Origin: CAXYVX01 sp964292495 | GTDB taxonomy: Bacteria; Patescibacteriota; Saccharimonadia; Saccharimonadales; Saccharimonadaceae | Assembly (NCBI GenBank): GCA_964292495.1 | Contig: CAXYVX010000001.1 | Location: 1-63,300, forward strand | Direction: 5' to 3' | DNA: 63,300 bases | Shown: in pieces, positions 1 through 8,852 of the stretch | How the letters are laid out: every line of letters starts with the position of its first letter | How positions within the stretch are numbered: position 1 is the stretch's first letter | The notes under the pieces: model-generated | Told to the model about the DNA's origin: nothing | The model's input: the letters and a program-made list of their open reading frames with translations, nothing else | The model's database searches: none | Program-made: the position numbers and the translations under genes

Positions 1-1
1 T

Positions 2-78
2 GGCACCATAGCTCAGCTGGTTAGAGCGTAGGACTCATAAGCCTAAGGTCCCTGGTTCAAGCCCAGGTGGTGCTACCA
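2..78 (+). tRNA. tRNA-Met (CAT anticodon)
   Basis: This is a cloverleaf with encoded CCA at 76-78. The acceptor arms are 2-8 and 68-74, with one G-U pair, and the anticodon CAT is at 36-38. It lacks the unpaired first acceptor position of an initiator, so it is either elongator Met or the CAU tRNA-Ile that is converted to lysidine. I cannot separate those by eye. Confidence 0.93.
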
Positions 79-122
79 AAATTTTGTTTTCAATGAAAAT
101 CGTGTTATAATAAACATGTTGA

Positions 123-200
123 CGCGGGGTGGAGCAGTCTGGTCAGCTCGTGTGGCTCATAACCACAAGGTCGTTGGTTCAAATCCAACCCCCGCAACCA
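123..200 (+). tRNA. initiator tRNA-fMet (CAT)
   Basis: The acceptor arm starts CGCGGGG and cannot pair at its first position, which is the hallmark of bacterial initiator tRNA. The anticodon CAT is at 158-160, the T-arm is GGTTCAAATCC, and CCA is encoded at 198-200. It closely resembles E. coli tRNA-fMet. Confidence 0.95.
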
Positions 201-229
201 AAAAAGCCTGAGTTTCTCGGGCTTTTTCT
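201..229 (+). terminator. Rho-independent terminator of the tRNA pair
   Basis: An AAAAAGCC-tGAG / CTC-gGGCTTTTT hairpin runs directly from the tRNA-fMet CCA end into a T tract. Confidence 0.85.
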
Positions 230-259
230 GATTTACGCGTTTATTTACGTGTTCTAAAA

Positions 260-367
260 TTAATCCAGTTCAACCGTTTCAAGCGCGGACAATTTTCGCG
301 AAATAAACGAGTCCAGCTCCTCGTGGCTTCTCTCTCTTAACCATGAAAACAGGGAAGTGCTTTCCAT
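260..367 (-). CDS. 35-aa small protein of unknown function
   Basis: This short minus-strand ORF begins MESTSLFSWLRERS and ends SALETVELD. I use the ATG at 365-367 rather than the longer open frame reaching 463. A GAAAGG ribosome-binding site lies 6 nt upstream, and a consensus sigma-70 promoter at 422-450 sits inside the longer frame, so the longer protein could not be made from it. The peptide is charged and probably helical, with no signal peptide or membrane segment. It lies divergently from the membrane-protein operon starting at 533. A promoter this strong in front of such a short frame could also indicate a small RNA. I recognise no family. Confidence 0.5.
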   Translation of the reverse strand: MESTSLFSWLRERSHEELDSFISRKLSALETVELD

Positions 368-421
368 TTTTGCCTTTCTTTTTCTTTTTATTTTATTTCG
401 CGGCCACGAAATTATGTTTAT

Positions 422-450
422 ATTGTAGCAATAATTAGCCCAAATGTCAA
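422..450 (-). promoter_or_regulatory. consensus sigma-70 promoter for the 35-aa ORF
   Basis: On the minus strand, TTGACA (445-450) and TACAAT (422-427) are separated by exactly 17 bp. This is one of the best matches to consensus in the window. Confidence 0.8.
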
Positions 451-483
451 GTATATTTTTCAATAAAATGTTGTAAAAAAACG

Positions 484-511
484 TTGACTTATATCATGCT
501 CGTGCTAAAAT
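484..511 (+). promoter_or_regulatory. sigma-70-type promoter of the 533-2905 operon
   Basis: TTGACT (484-489) and TAAAAT (506-511) are separated by 16 bp, and an AGGAGG ribosome-binding site follows at 519-524. This transcript therefore has a normal short leader. Confidence 0.75.
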
Positions 512-532
512 AAATGTAAGGAGGAAAACAAA

Positions 533-1222
533 ATGAATGAGATCTATGATATCTGGATACCAGCGGTTGCGGCGGCTTTAATTATGGCAAGTTTTTCCAT
601 GCCAGTTTCTCTATTGACCATGCTTGCGCACAATATTTTGGGCCACGAGAAGCATCACGTAAAACTGACGCGGTTTTCATTTTTGTATTTTTGCGGCGCG
701 CTTCTAGCGATGCTTTTATTGACATTTTTCGCAATCACAGTGGTGAATATTCCGTTTTTCGCGAATGATCACAGATTTATTTGGTCGCTTTATGCACTTT
801 TGATTATTGACGGATTGTTTGTTTTGATGTTTTATTACCGTTCAGATAGAGGTACGAGATTGTGGCTTCCAAGAAAATCTGCTGTGAATTTGACTCGTTC
901 GGTTGAGCAGGTTAACGGCGGCGGAAGTGCTTTTCTTTCGGGCGGGCTAGCCGTTTTTGCCGAGCTTCTGCTTACTGTCGTCCCGATTTTCATCGCTTCC
1001 GAAAGTTTGTCAAAACTTGGCGGCGACACGCAATATTACGCCGGGTTCGGATTTGCGTTTTTGGCGCTTTTGCCAGTGATAGCACTGATATTCGCGAATG
1101 CTGCTGGTAAGAAAATCAGCAAATTCCAGAGATTTCGCGAAAAAAACAAGATGTTTTTTCAGATTACTGCCGGGATTTTAATGCTGGCGCTTGGTCTTTA
1201 TTTATTCATGATTAACAAATAG
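533..1222 (+). CDS. six-TM membrane protein, possibly LysE/CcdA-like
   Basis: The 229-aa protein has about six hydrophobic helices, near residues 8-30, 50-75, 82-102, 133-157, 168-188 and 206-226. Basic loops follow helices 3 and 5. The size and the 3+3 arrangement resemble the LysE/CcdA/DsbD-type transporter superfamily, but I see no diagnostic cysteine pair, so CcdA-like electron transfer is not supported. A strong AGGAGG site precedes the ATG. The gene opens a tight operon with the ATP-cone-like protein (15-nt gap) and the cysteine-less flavoprotein. The context hints at a membrane partner of a redox or NAD(P)H-dependent enzyme, but this is inference only. Confidence 0.7.
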   Translation: MNEIYDIWIPAVAAALIMASFSMPVSLLTMLAHNILGHEKHHVKLTRFSFLYFCGALLAMLLLTFFAITVVNIPFFANDHRFIWSLYALLIIDGLFVLMFYYRSDRGTRLWLPRKSAVNLTRSVEQVNGGGSAFLSGGLAVFAELLLTVVPIFIASESLSKLGGDTQYYAGFGFAFLALLPVIALIFANAAGKKISKFQRFREKNKMFFQITAGILMLALGLYLFMINK

Positions 1223-1237
1223 AAATGGGAGAAAAAA

Positions 1238-1504
1238 ATGGTAAAGGTTTTATTAGATAAAAAGGTTTCGGAATATGATCCGGTTCGTCATCACGCGGCG
1301 GTCGCAAAAACTGCTCGCGCGAATGGAACGCCGAGCGGCGATGCGGAAAATTTCGCAAAAAACGTGATGAATAAAATATCAGTATGGATTCGCGATAAAG
1401 AAGAGATAACTGCGGAGGAATTGAGGGCGATTACTTCCGGAATGATGGCGGAATATGACGAAGACGCCGCATATTTATACGGCAGCGAAAACCGCATGAT
1501 TTAA
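1238..1504 (+). CDS. 88-aa ATP-cone-like small protein
   Basis: This short soluble protein has a C-terminal half (from about residue 40: FAKNVMNKI, then EEITAEELRAIT, then DEDAAYLYG) that resembles the second half of an ATP-cone. That nucleotide-sensing module is found in ribonucleotide reductases and NrdR. The N-terminal half (KVLLDKKVSEYDP) is less clear, and the usual glycine-rich start of the cone is not obvious. It sits between a six-TM protein and a flavoprotein in one operon, so it may be an adaptor or nucleotide sensor for them. The family call is by eye and only moderately secure. Confidence 0.5.
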   Translation: MVKVLLDKKVSEYDPVRHHAAVAKTARANGTPSGDAENFAKNVMNKISVWIRDKEEITAEELRAITSGMMAEYDEDAAYLYGSENRMI

Positions 1505-1510
1505 GGAGCA

Positions 1511-2905
1511 ATGGTGGGCAAAAAAGAAAGAAAATTTGATTATGATTTGGTTGTCATCGGCAGCGGTGCTGCTGGTGCGGTCATCGCGGAATCTGTTGCT
1601 TCGTGCGGAAAAAAAGTCGCGATAATTGAGTCCGGAAGTTTTGGCGGGTATGCACCAAATTTTGGCGACATCCCATTGAGAGCCGCGCTCGAATCCGCGC
1701 ATCTTTTCGCGAAAACGAAAACTGCGGGAACGTTTGGGTTGCGAACGAATTCAGTTGGCTATGGTTTTCCGGGGGTGAAAAACTGGCGCGAATCCGCAAT
1801 TTTAAGAAGTGGCGTGAAAAAAACAGCGGAGTATTTGAGGTCTCGTGGAGTTGACGTGGTCCGCGGGCGAGCACATTTTATTTCAAAAAACGAAATAACT
1901 GTTGGCAGAAATTCAAATCGTAGGCACATTTCCTCTGATAAATTTGTTGTTGCAACTGGAATTTCGCGAAAAATACCAAAAATTTTTGACGAAATCTCGG
2001 TTTTGACCCCAGAAAATATTTTTGATCTGAATCGTCCACCAAAAACTCTTGCGGTCATTGGTTCGGGCGCCGAAGCGGTCGAGTTGGCGGAATTTTTCGC
2101 GATTTTAGGAACAAAGGTTTATATGATTGAGAAGAAAGCTGAGATTCTTGGCGGGTTTGACGAAGAAGTTTCAAACGAAGTTCGCGAAGATTTTTCAAAA
2201 AGCTATGAAACAGAATTTCTGGTTTCCGCTGAGATTTTCTCTGTAAAAAAGGAGGGTTCTCTTGCGAAAATAACATACGGCGCGGGTGGATCAGAAAAAT
2301 CAATCAAAGTTGAGGAGGTTTTGTTTGCGGAAAGCGGATCTCCATGCATGGATTTGGGGCTGGTTTCGGCGGGCGTTGAATTTGACGAATATGGAATTTT
2401 GACCGACGATTTTCTCTCAACGAGCGCAAAAAATATTTTCGCGGCTGGAAATGTCGTAAAAAGGAATTTTCTAAATCATGTAGACATTTCAACAACAATA
2501 TATCAAGCTTCTGTGGCTTCGCAGAACTTATTTAAAAGGAAAAAGGAATCTGCTTTTTCAAGACCGGACTATAAAACTTTGGCGATCAATCCGAAAGTCG
2601 TTTCTGTTGGGCTCAGCGAAATTACACTTCGCGAAAATGACATAAAATACAAAAAATCTGTCGTTCAAAACAACATTTCATCCCAGGCGAACATTTCCGG
2701 CGAAGCGCGAGGTTTCGTCAAGATTCTCGCAAGCCAAAAAGGCGAAATATTGGGTGCAACAATTATGGGCGCCGGCGCGCTTGAAGAAATTGGCGTTTTT
2801 TCCCTGGCAATTCGGCATGGGCTGACCGCAGAAATTTTGGCGGACGAAATACAGCCTTTCGGATCTTGGAATGAAACCGTCCAAACCGCTCTGCGCCAAC
2901 TGTGA
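1511..2905 (+). CDS. FAD/NAD(P)-dependent oxidoreductase, lipoamide dehydrogenase/mercuric reductase fold, redox cysteines absent
   Basis: The 464-aa protein has the layout of class I pyridine nucleotide-disulfide oxidoreductases. It has an N-terminal FAD-binding GxGxxG (VVIGSGAAGAVIA, residues 14-26), a second NAD(P)-binding GSGAEAVELAEFF near residue 185, and an FAD-contacting DFLSTSAKNIFAAGN segment near 300. A C-terminal dimerisation domain follows. In active disulfide reductases the first motif is followed by GGxCxNxGCIP. Here the segment reads GGYAPNFGDIP, so Ala and Asp replace both redox cysteines. The enzyme should still bind FAD but cannot do dithiol chemistry. It may be an NADH oxidase-like or quinone-reducing relative. 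AAGGAG sits only 2 nt before ATG 1511, so GTG 1514 is an alternative start. It is the third gene of the operon. Confidence 0.85.
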   Translation: MVGKKERKFDYDLVVIGSGAAGAVIAESVASCGKKVAIIESGSFGGYAPNFGDIPLRAALESAHLFAKTKTAGTFGLRTNSVGYGFPGVKNWRESAILRSGVKKTAEYLRSRGVDVVRGRAHFISKNEITVGRNSNRRHISSDKFVVATGISRKIPKIFDEISVLTPENIFDLNRPPKTLAVIGSGAEAVELAEFFAILGTKVYMIEKKAEILGGFDEEVSNEVREDFSKSYETEFLVSAEIFSVKKEGSLAKITYGAGGSEKSIKVEEVLFAESGSPCMDLGLVSAGVEFDEYGILTDDFLSTSAKNIFAAGNVVKRNFLNHVDISTTIYQASVASQNLFKRKKESAFSRPDYKTLAINPKVVSVGLSEITLRENDIKYKKSVVQNNISSQANISGEARGFVKILASQKGEILGATIMGAGALEEIGVFSLAIRHGLTAEILADEIQPFGSWNETVQTALRQL

Positions 2906-2926
2906 TTCGTGTTAATATGTTTCTAT

Positions 2927-4573
2927 ATGATAAGAAATTTTTTCGCGAAACATGAAAAATCCGTCAGTGTGATCGCGGTTTTGGTTGCAGTTTTGGTCTT
3001 TTCGGCGATTTGTTTTACGCAAATTGGACGCTGGTCAATCTGGTTTGACGAGAGTTTTACTCATTTTTTAGTCAAATTTAATTTTTTGGATATTGCGAAA
3101 TGGACCGCAAGCGACGTTCATCCACCTCTGTTTTATTGGCTTCTGAAATTATGGTCTCTAATTTTCGGGTCAAGCGATGTTGCGCTCAGAGCTTTTTCAA
3201 CGCTTTGCGGCGCCGGCGCGATTGCGATGGGATTTGTTGTTTCGCGAAAACTTTTTGGGAAAAAGGCGGGATATCTCGCGCTGCCGCTTCTTGCCTTGTC
3301 TCCGATGCTTTTGCGATACGGAATTGAAATGCGGATGTACGCATTCGTGGTGTTTTTGGTTTTTTTGCAGCTATTTATTTTGATCAAAATTCGCGAAAAA
3401 AGCACTCGTTTACACTGGGTTTTATACGGTTTTTTGTTGGCGATCGGCGCGTGGACCCAATATTTCGCGGTCTTTTCTGGTGTTGCTCAGGTGATTTGGC
3501 TATATGTTTCTGCGCGGGCTGATTTGGGCGAGAAAAAGCTATTTTCGCGAAAAATATGGCGAAAGTTTATTACTGGATCTGAACAAAAAAGCCAAAAAAT
3601 CAAGGATATTATTTTCGCGAAAAACGGAAATTTATTGCAAGCAGTTCTTGTGGCATTTATCGTTTTTCTTCCGTGGATTCCGTTTGTTTTGATCCAATTT
3701 TTGACTGTTGCCACGAGCGGATTCTGGATTCCGCCGGTTAATTTCGCGACAATTCCTGACCTGATTTCGAGCATGTTTTTCTTTGAAACAGCCGCAAATT
3801 TGACGGGTTGGTTTTCGATTATTATGATCGCGGTGATTGCGTTGATTTTTGCGCAAGCAAGAAAAGCATTTCGTGCGAATCCTAAAAAAGATTTTCGCGA
3901 ATCTTTCAATCTGGTTTTATTTGGTGTGATCATTCCGCCAGCCATACTTCTTTTGATTTCGTTGCCGCCAATGAGAAGCTATTTTATCGACCGCTATGTT
4001 TTGGCGAGCGTAGCGATGGTGCCAGTTTTGATCGCTGCGATTATCAGTGTTTCGCGAAAAAATACAAAAAATGTGCTGGGAATTGCGCTGTATATTTTGG
4101 CGATCGGTTCGTCAATTTTCGGAGTTTTATCTCTGTTCCATTACGGAAATTATAATCGGTATTCGGGCGATATTTCAATGTCAAAATTCATGATGAAGCA
4201 AGTTCAGGAGAAAACCGGCGCAAATAAAATTCCAGTTGTGGCTGATTCTGCTTGGAGTTTTTTCGATGCCGACACTTACGCGACAAGTGAAAATCCAGTT
4301 TATTTTTTGGATTCGCAGGTTGATAATTATTATTACGGTAGCGAAAAAATGTTGGCTGGAAGCCAGGAAGAAATCGTTGACCTTAAAGAATTTTTCGCGA
4401 AAAATAATAGCGAGAGTTTTTGGTATGTTTCTTCAACGGGATCCGCGGAAAATTTGCCCGGAGAACTTTCGGATTTCAGAGGTAAAATCACGAAAATTGA
4501 TGAAATAAATGTGAATACGCCGAACGGCTGGAAAGGCTCAAGCCAGGCTGTTTTATATAAAATACAACATTAA
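2927..4573 (+). CDS. GT-C fold membrane glycosyltransferase (GT39/GT83-like)
   Basis: The protein of about 548 aa has roughly ten membrane helices. The first extracytoplasmic loop carries WFDES and DVHPPLFYWLLKLW, the acidic and His-Pro-Pro motifs of polyprenyl-phosphate-dependent GT-C enzymes (PMT/ArnT type). The C-terminal 150 residues form a soluble extracytoplasmic domain. It probably moves a sugar from a lipid carrier to a surface glycan or protein. I start it at ATG 2927 because an extended -10 (TGT-TAATAT, 2910-2918) lies 8 nt upstream; the longer frame from 2909 would overlap that box. Confidence 0.85.
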   Translation: MIRNFFAKHEKSVSVIAVLVAVLVFSAICFTQIGRWSIWFDESFTHFLVKFNFLDIAKWTASDVHPPLFYWLLKLWSLIFGSSDVALRAFSTLCGAGAIAMGFVVSRKLFGKKAGYLALPLLALSPMLLRYGIEMRMYAFVVFLVFLQLFILIKIREKSTRLHWVLYGFLLAIGAWTQYFAVFSGVAQVIWLYVSARADLGEKKLFSRKIWRKFITGSEQKSQKIKDIIFAKNGNLLQAVLVAFIVFLPWIPFVLIQFLTVATSGFWIPPVNFATIPDLISSMFFFETAANLTGWFSIIMIAVIALIFAQARKAFRANPKKDFRESFNLVLFGVIIPPAILLLISLPPMRSYFIDRYVLASVAMVPVLIAAIISVSRKNTKNVLGIALYILAIGSSIFGVLSLFHYGNYNRYSGDISMSKFMMKQVQEKTGANKIPVVADSAWSFFDADTYATSENPVYFLDSQVDNYYYGSEKMLAGSQEEIVDLKEFFAKNNSESFWYVSSTGSAENLPGELSDFRGKITKIDEINVNTPNGWKGSSQAVLYKIQH

Positions 4574-4606
4574 ATTTTGATTAAAATGGCGGTTTCTGCC
4601 GAAATT

Positions 4607-4615
4607 TGATAAAAT
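4607..4615 (+). promoter_or_regulatory. extended -10 of ftsH, leaderless spacing
   Basis: TGA-TAAAAT ends 6 nt before ATG 4622, so transcription should start at or next to the A of the start codon. No Shine-Dalgarno fits. Confidence 0.7.
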
Positions 4616-4621
4616 AGAGAT

Positions 4622-6502
4622 ATGAATCCAAGAGGGAAAAAACCAGCGGGCGGATCGCCTGCGAACCTGTCGCCGAAGGGGCGCTGGGTGAGAAATATCT
4701 CGTTTTATGCAGTTGTGATTTTTATTGCAGTTTTAGTATTTGCGGCGGTCAAAACTGGATCGGGTCTGAAAAATGTCCCGTTTAGCGAATTGATTGGCCA
4801 AGTTAATGACGGAAAAGTCGCGAAAATTGTTGAAAGCGGGCAGGATCTTGAAATAACTTTGAAAGACCAGAAAAACGCAACGGAATCGAGCATGATTCCG
4901 AACGGCGCGAGCGCTTCCCAGCAAGGACTTGACATTACGAAGGTTGATTATAAAGTTGTGGCCGCTGATAATACGGCTGGAATGATCTGGAATATTGCTG
5001 GAATTGTAGTGCCAACATTGGTCATTATTGGCTTGTTTGTTTGGATGATGAAAAGCGCGGGAAATCAGGGAAACCAATCAATGGCGTTTGGGAGAAGCAA
5101 GGCGAAACTTTATGGAAAAGACAAAAAACAACAAAAATTCGCGGAAATCGCTGGCAACGCAGAGGCAAAACAGGACCTTGAAGAAGTTGTTGATTTCTTG
5201 AAGCATCCGAAAAAATTCATTTCACTTGGAGCAAAAATTCCGCGAGGGGTTTTGATGGTTGGTCCTCCGGGAACCGGAAAAACCATGTTGGCGCGCGCCG
5301 TTGCAGGGGAAGCTGATGTGCCATTTTTCTCGATTTCTGGTTCAGAATTTGTGGAAATGTTCGTTGGTGTTGGTGCGAGCCGTGTTCGCGATTTGTTTGA
5401 AAAGGCGAAAAAGAACTCGCCCGCAATTATTTTCATTGATGAAATTGACGCTGTTGGACGACGCCGAGGATCCGGAATGGGTGGTGGACACGACGAGCGA
5501 GAACAGACATTGAACCAGATTTTGGTTGAAATGGACGGTTTTGACAAAGACCAAACAGTGATCGTTTTGGCGGCGACAAACCGCGTGGATGTCCTTGACC
5601 CAGCATTGCTCCGACCAGGACGTTTTGACAGACGAGTAAACATTTCTCTCCCAGAAAGAAAAGATCGCGAAGCTATTTTGAAAGTTCACGCAAAAGGGAA
5701 ACCGGTTTCAAAAGATGTTGATCTTGATGCACTTGCTGCCAAAACAGCTGGAATGGCTGGTGCCGACCTCGCGAATGTTTTGAACGAAGCTGCGATTAGG
5801 GCTGCTCGCCAAAATGAAAAGGAAATCACGAACGATGACATCACTGACGCTTTTGAAAAAGTTTCAATTGGTCCGGAGCGCAAAAATAAAGCTATGAATG
5901 ATCGCGACAAAGAACTAACTGCTTTTCATGAGGGCGGCCACGCGCTCGTTGCGCAGGTTTTGCCAGACAGTGATGATGTCCATAAAGTCACAATTATTCC
6001 TCGCGGCGGCACCGGTGGCGTGACTTGGACCTTGCCTTCTGAAGATCGTCCATATACGTCAATTGTTGAGTTCAAAGATATTTTGGCTCGTGCTCTCGGT
6101 GGGCGAATCGCGGAAGAAGTTGTGTTTGGCCGAGATCACATTACAACTGGAGCTGGATCTGATTTGCGGAACGCGACTTCAATTGCTCGCGACATGATCA
6201 TTGAACAGGGAATGGGAACGAAATTACGCGACCAAGTTTTCCATGAAGATGAGGGCGGATTGATGATGGATCGCATTGCTCGCGAAAAACCATATAGCGA
6301 AAAAACCGCAGAAGAAATTGACAAAGAAGTGAATGAGTTGATTGAAGAAGCGGCGAATCGTGCAAGGACCGTGATCACTCAAAATCGAAAAATGTTGGAT
6401 AAAATCAAAGATGAACTTCTTGAAAAAGAAACATTGGACGCAGGCCAAGTGAAAGAAATTTTCACTGGAGCGGTCCTGCCTGATTCGGCAAAACTATATT
6501 AA
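4622..6502 (+). CDS. ftsH: ATP-dependent zinc metalloprotease FtsH
   Basis: This 626-aa membrane-anchored AAA+ protease degrades misassembled membrane proteins and short-lived regulators. Two membrane helices (about 24-44 and 118-140) flank an extracytoplasmic domain. The Walker A motif GPPGTGKT starts at residue 214, and Walker B (IIFIDEIDAVGRRRG), the second region of homology (ATNRVDVLDPALLRPGRFDR) and the zinc site HEGGH at 436 follow. The HExxH reads HEGGH instead of the common HEAGH, which keeps both histidines and the glutamate. It is monocistronic, with a leaderless promoter and its own terminator. TTCGCGAA is absent from the gene although the product is clearly core. Confidence 0.98.
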   Translation: MNPRGKKPAGGSPANLSPKGRWVRNISFYAVVIFIAVLVFAAVKTGSGLKNVPFSELIGQVNDGKVAKIVESGQDLEITLKDQKNATESSMIPNGASASQQGLDITKVDYKVVAADNTAGMIWNIAGIVVPTLVIIGLFVWMMKSAGNQGNQSMAFGRSKAKLYGKDKKQQKFAEIAGNAEAKQDLEEVVDFLKHPKKFISLGAKIPRGVLMVGPPGTGKTMLARAVAGEADVPFFSISGSEFVEMFVGVGASRVRDLFEKAKKNSPAIIFIDEIDAVGRRRGSGMGGGHDEREQTLNQILVEMDGFDKDQTVIVLAATNRVDVLDPALLRPGRFDRRVNISLPERKDREAILKVHAKGKPVSKDVDLDALAAKTAGMAGADLANVLNEAAIRAARQNEKEITNDDITDAFEKVSIGPERKNKAMNDRDKELTAFHEGGHALVAQVLPDSDDVHKVTIIPRGGTGGVTWTLPSEDRPYTSIVEFKDILARALGGRIAEEVVFGRDHITTGAGSDLRNATSIARDMIIEQGMGTKLRDQVFHEDEGGLMMDRIAREKPYSEKTAEEIDKEVNELIEEAANRARTVITQNRKMLDKIKDELLEKETLDAGQVKEIFTGAVLPDSAKLY

Positions 6503-6520
6503 ATTTTGTTGGAACATAAA

Positions 6521-6557
6521 AAACCTGCTCGGAGAAATCTGAGTAGGTTTACTTTTT
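6521..6557 (+). terminator. ftsH terminator
   Basis: A 10-bp stem, AAACCTGCTC / GAGTAGGTTT (one G-U pair), with loop GGAGAAATCT, is followed by ACTTTTT. Confidence 0.8.
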
Positions 6558-6618
6558 ATCGAGCATATTCTTAAATGGACGTGATAAAAGGGATTTTAAT
6601 AAAATTGGGGGAGATGAT

Positions 6619-8174
6619 ATGAGCAATCTAACAAAACAAGTCATTAACGTTCACGTTCTGGGGTGGGTCAAGCACCGCCGAGCGTGCCAAACGCGCCAAA
6701 CACTGGCTTCATTGGCGGACTTGCTGATTTCGCTCAAACAAATTTCTTAACCATCATCTTACTTACACTTGGTATCACCGCAATCATCCTAGCAATCATT
6801 TTCTTCATCAAACACAAGAAGAAGGGCAGCGGCAATAAACTCTCACCAAGCTTCAAAACATCAAAGTTTTCCTTCAAAAACAAGCTCAGCGACAGAATCT
6901 CCAAACCGAAAACTAAATTCGCCGCCATATTCTCATCTTTCACAACCGCAATTTTTGCGGCTATTTTCATTCCTACATTTTTAGCGAATGCAGCCACTCT
7001 GCCACACACGGACATTACCTCAAGTGGCTCAAACGTGAATATCACACTTGTCAAAGGTGAATCTGGCACAAAAACCACTGTCGCGAAAAGCCCAGTAAAT
7101 ATTACTAGCAACATCAACACTGAACTAACTGCAAAGCTGAGTTTAGACACCACTGAAACCAGCCCAGAAATCATCGCGAACTTCACCGCATACACTGGAA
7201 GCGTCTCAGCACCAGCGCAACAAACTGCCAACACGCTCGGTTTCGCGATTCCTAACACAGAACAGTACTTAGTTGCCAACGAATTCGCCCCAGGCTATTC
7301 TCAAACTGAAAACAGCACCACCATCCCAAGCGAAACCTTCGCTGGAATTGATGTAAATGGCGCCCAAACACCTTTCAAAATCATCCCAGTGGACACCATC
7401 ACTAATGGCACATATTTAAACATCGCCACAGATTTGTTCTTCGCAATTACCGCCGATGACAGCTTGCCGGTAGGCGACTACAAGGCGGTTGTGAACATTA
7501 AAGCCGCTGACACCTCACAAGCAACTGTAAAAGTAAACTATAACACCACCAGCTCAACCAACCAAGATGTAATCGCGACATTAACTTCCAGCGAGCCACT
7601 TCAAACACCAGCTGGCTGGACAGAGGTTTCTGGTAGTGATGGCACTCAGTTTACAAAAGCATTCAGCGACAATATCACTGAAAACATCACGGTCAAAGAT
7701 CTAGCAGGCAATGAAACAGATGTTCAAATAGACATCACAAATATTGACAAAACTCCGCCAGTCATCACTATAAATGGCGCGATATCACTAAACCATGAAG
7801 CCAAAACATCTCACACTGACCTGGGCGCAGATGCTATAGATGCGGTAGATCGAGCAGTTTCTGTCAGTACATCTGGCGCAGTCAACGACCAAGTCAAAGG
7901 TCAATACACCATCACTTACACCGCCACCGACGCAGCTGGCAACCAAGCCACCGCCACCCGAACAGTAAATGTGGTAGACACAACCGCGCCAGTTCTCACA
8001 GTTTCACCATCCAGACTTGACATTGTTCAGGGCACGACAATCGCGGATTTGAATGCTTATATCGTATTCTTCCGCAAAATCAAAAGGCAGGCCATCGTAT
8101 TCTTTATTGTCTCGATTTCCTATAACGTCAAGAAGAGCTTGGAAAAGGAGCTTTTTGGAATTACTAATAGCTAG
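6619..8174 (+). pseudogene. rearranged surface-protein gene: orphan PNTGF anchor fused ahead of an Ig-like adhesin, 3' end lost
   Basis: A good ribosome-binding site (GGGGGAG) and ATG at 6619 begin a frame that dies after 44 codons. The main frame opens only from GTG 6663. Its first 55 residues read like a C-terminal cell-wall sorting signal: APNTGF, a 25-residue hydrophobic helix, then HKKK. A second N-terminus follows with a basic stretch, a hydrophobic segment ending in FLANA, and a mature region rich in Thr/Ser with two DUF5011-type Ig-like repeats (DKTPPVITING and DTTAPVLTVSP). After about residue 465 (nucleotide 8050) the Ig-like domain stops abruptly and the last 35 residues look non-coding. 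The simplest reading is a deletion joining two tandem surface-protein genes, plus truncation by the rearrangement at about 8050. A genuine protein with two N-terminal helices is the alternative. Confidence 0.6.
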
Positions 8175-8678
8175 TAAAATATTAATGTCAGAATCCTTGG
8201 ATTTAAGTTCATCTTTTAATCTTCTATCTCCCTTGATACATTTATGTACTAAGGATTGAAATTTTTTAGAATCAATTTGAGTATAAATGCGAATGAAAAG
8301 AGGGTTAGTGATGCCCTTTAAAACCTTATCCTGATTTTTTTGCTATTTTTAATGCTTCTTCCTTGTAATCCTTGTTGATTTCTGGAAATTTTACTAATGA
8401 ATCTTCCTGCATAGCCTATTTTACTTGGATTATATACGTCTGTAGCCCCATTTGCTATCGCTTTTTGTGATTCTTCGGGGCTGTAGCTATATGCTCCATC
8501 TGCAAGAATAAAACTAAATAGCACCGCGGCTATTTTTTGACCCCCATCAAGCGGATCATTACTTATCAGTAACCTTACATGATTTATCGAAACTCTGTTT
8601 CCATGCGAGAGTAGCTGAGTATTTTATTATTTCAAAGTAGCTTCTAAAATTCCATCTAATTTCTTTGTTTTTATCCAT
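8052..8678 (-). pseudogene. frameshifted, truncated gene of unknown function
   Basis: Reading the minus strand from ATG 8678 gives MDKNKEIRWNF and then four protein-like segments in shifted frames. They include ISNDPLDGGQKIAAVLF, LVKFPEINKDYKEEAL and GITNPLFIRIYTQIDSKKF, and the last segment ends near FDFAEEYDIS. One shift falls at an A7 run near 8337. The frame runs into the truncated adhesin at about 8052, so both genes share one breakpoint. An extended -10 (TGG-TATAAT, 8702-8710) still precedes it. I do not recognise the family. Confidence 0.5.
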
Positions 8679-8701
8679 GATCTCTACCTCTATTGCCTAC
8701 T

Positions 8702-8710
8702 ATTATACCA
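8702..8710 (-). promoter_or_regulatory. extended -10 upstream of the frameshifted gene
   Basis: The minus strand reads TGG-TATAAT 24 nt before ATG 8678. No convincing -35 is seen. Confidence 0.45.
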
Positions 8711-8852
8711 AAGCTAGACAATGATTTCCATTGACTTTTTTGCAAAGTATGGTAATGTATAAGAGGTAGATTTAGCGTTTATTGCGTTTACTCCACAAGC
8801 CCTTGCTTGCGGAGACGTAAGCAAAATCTATGGCACAGAAAAGGCTATAACT

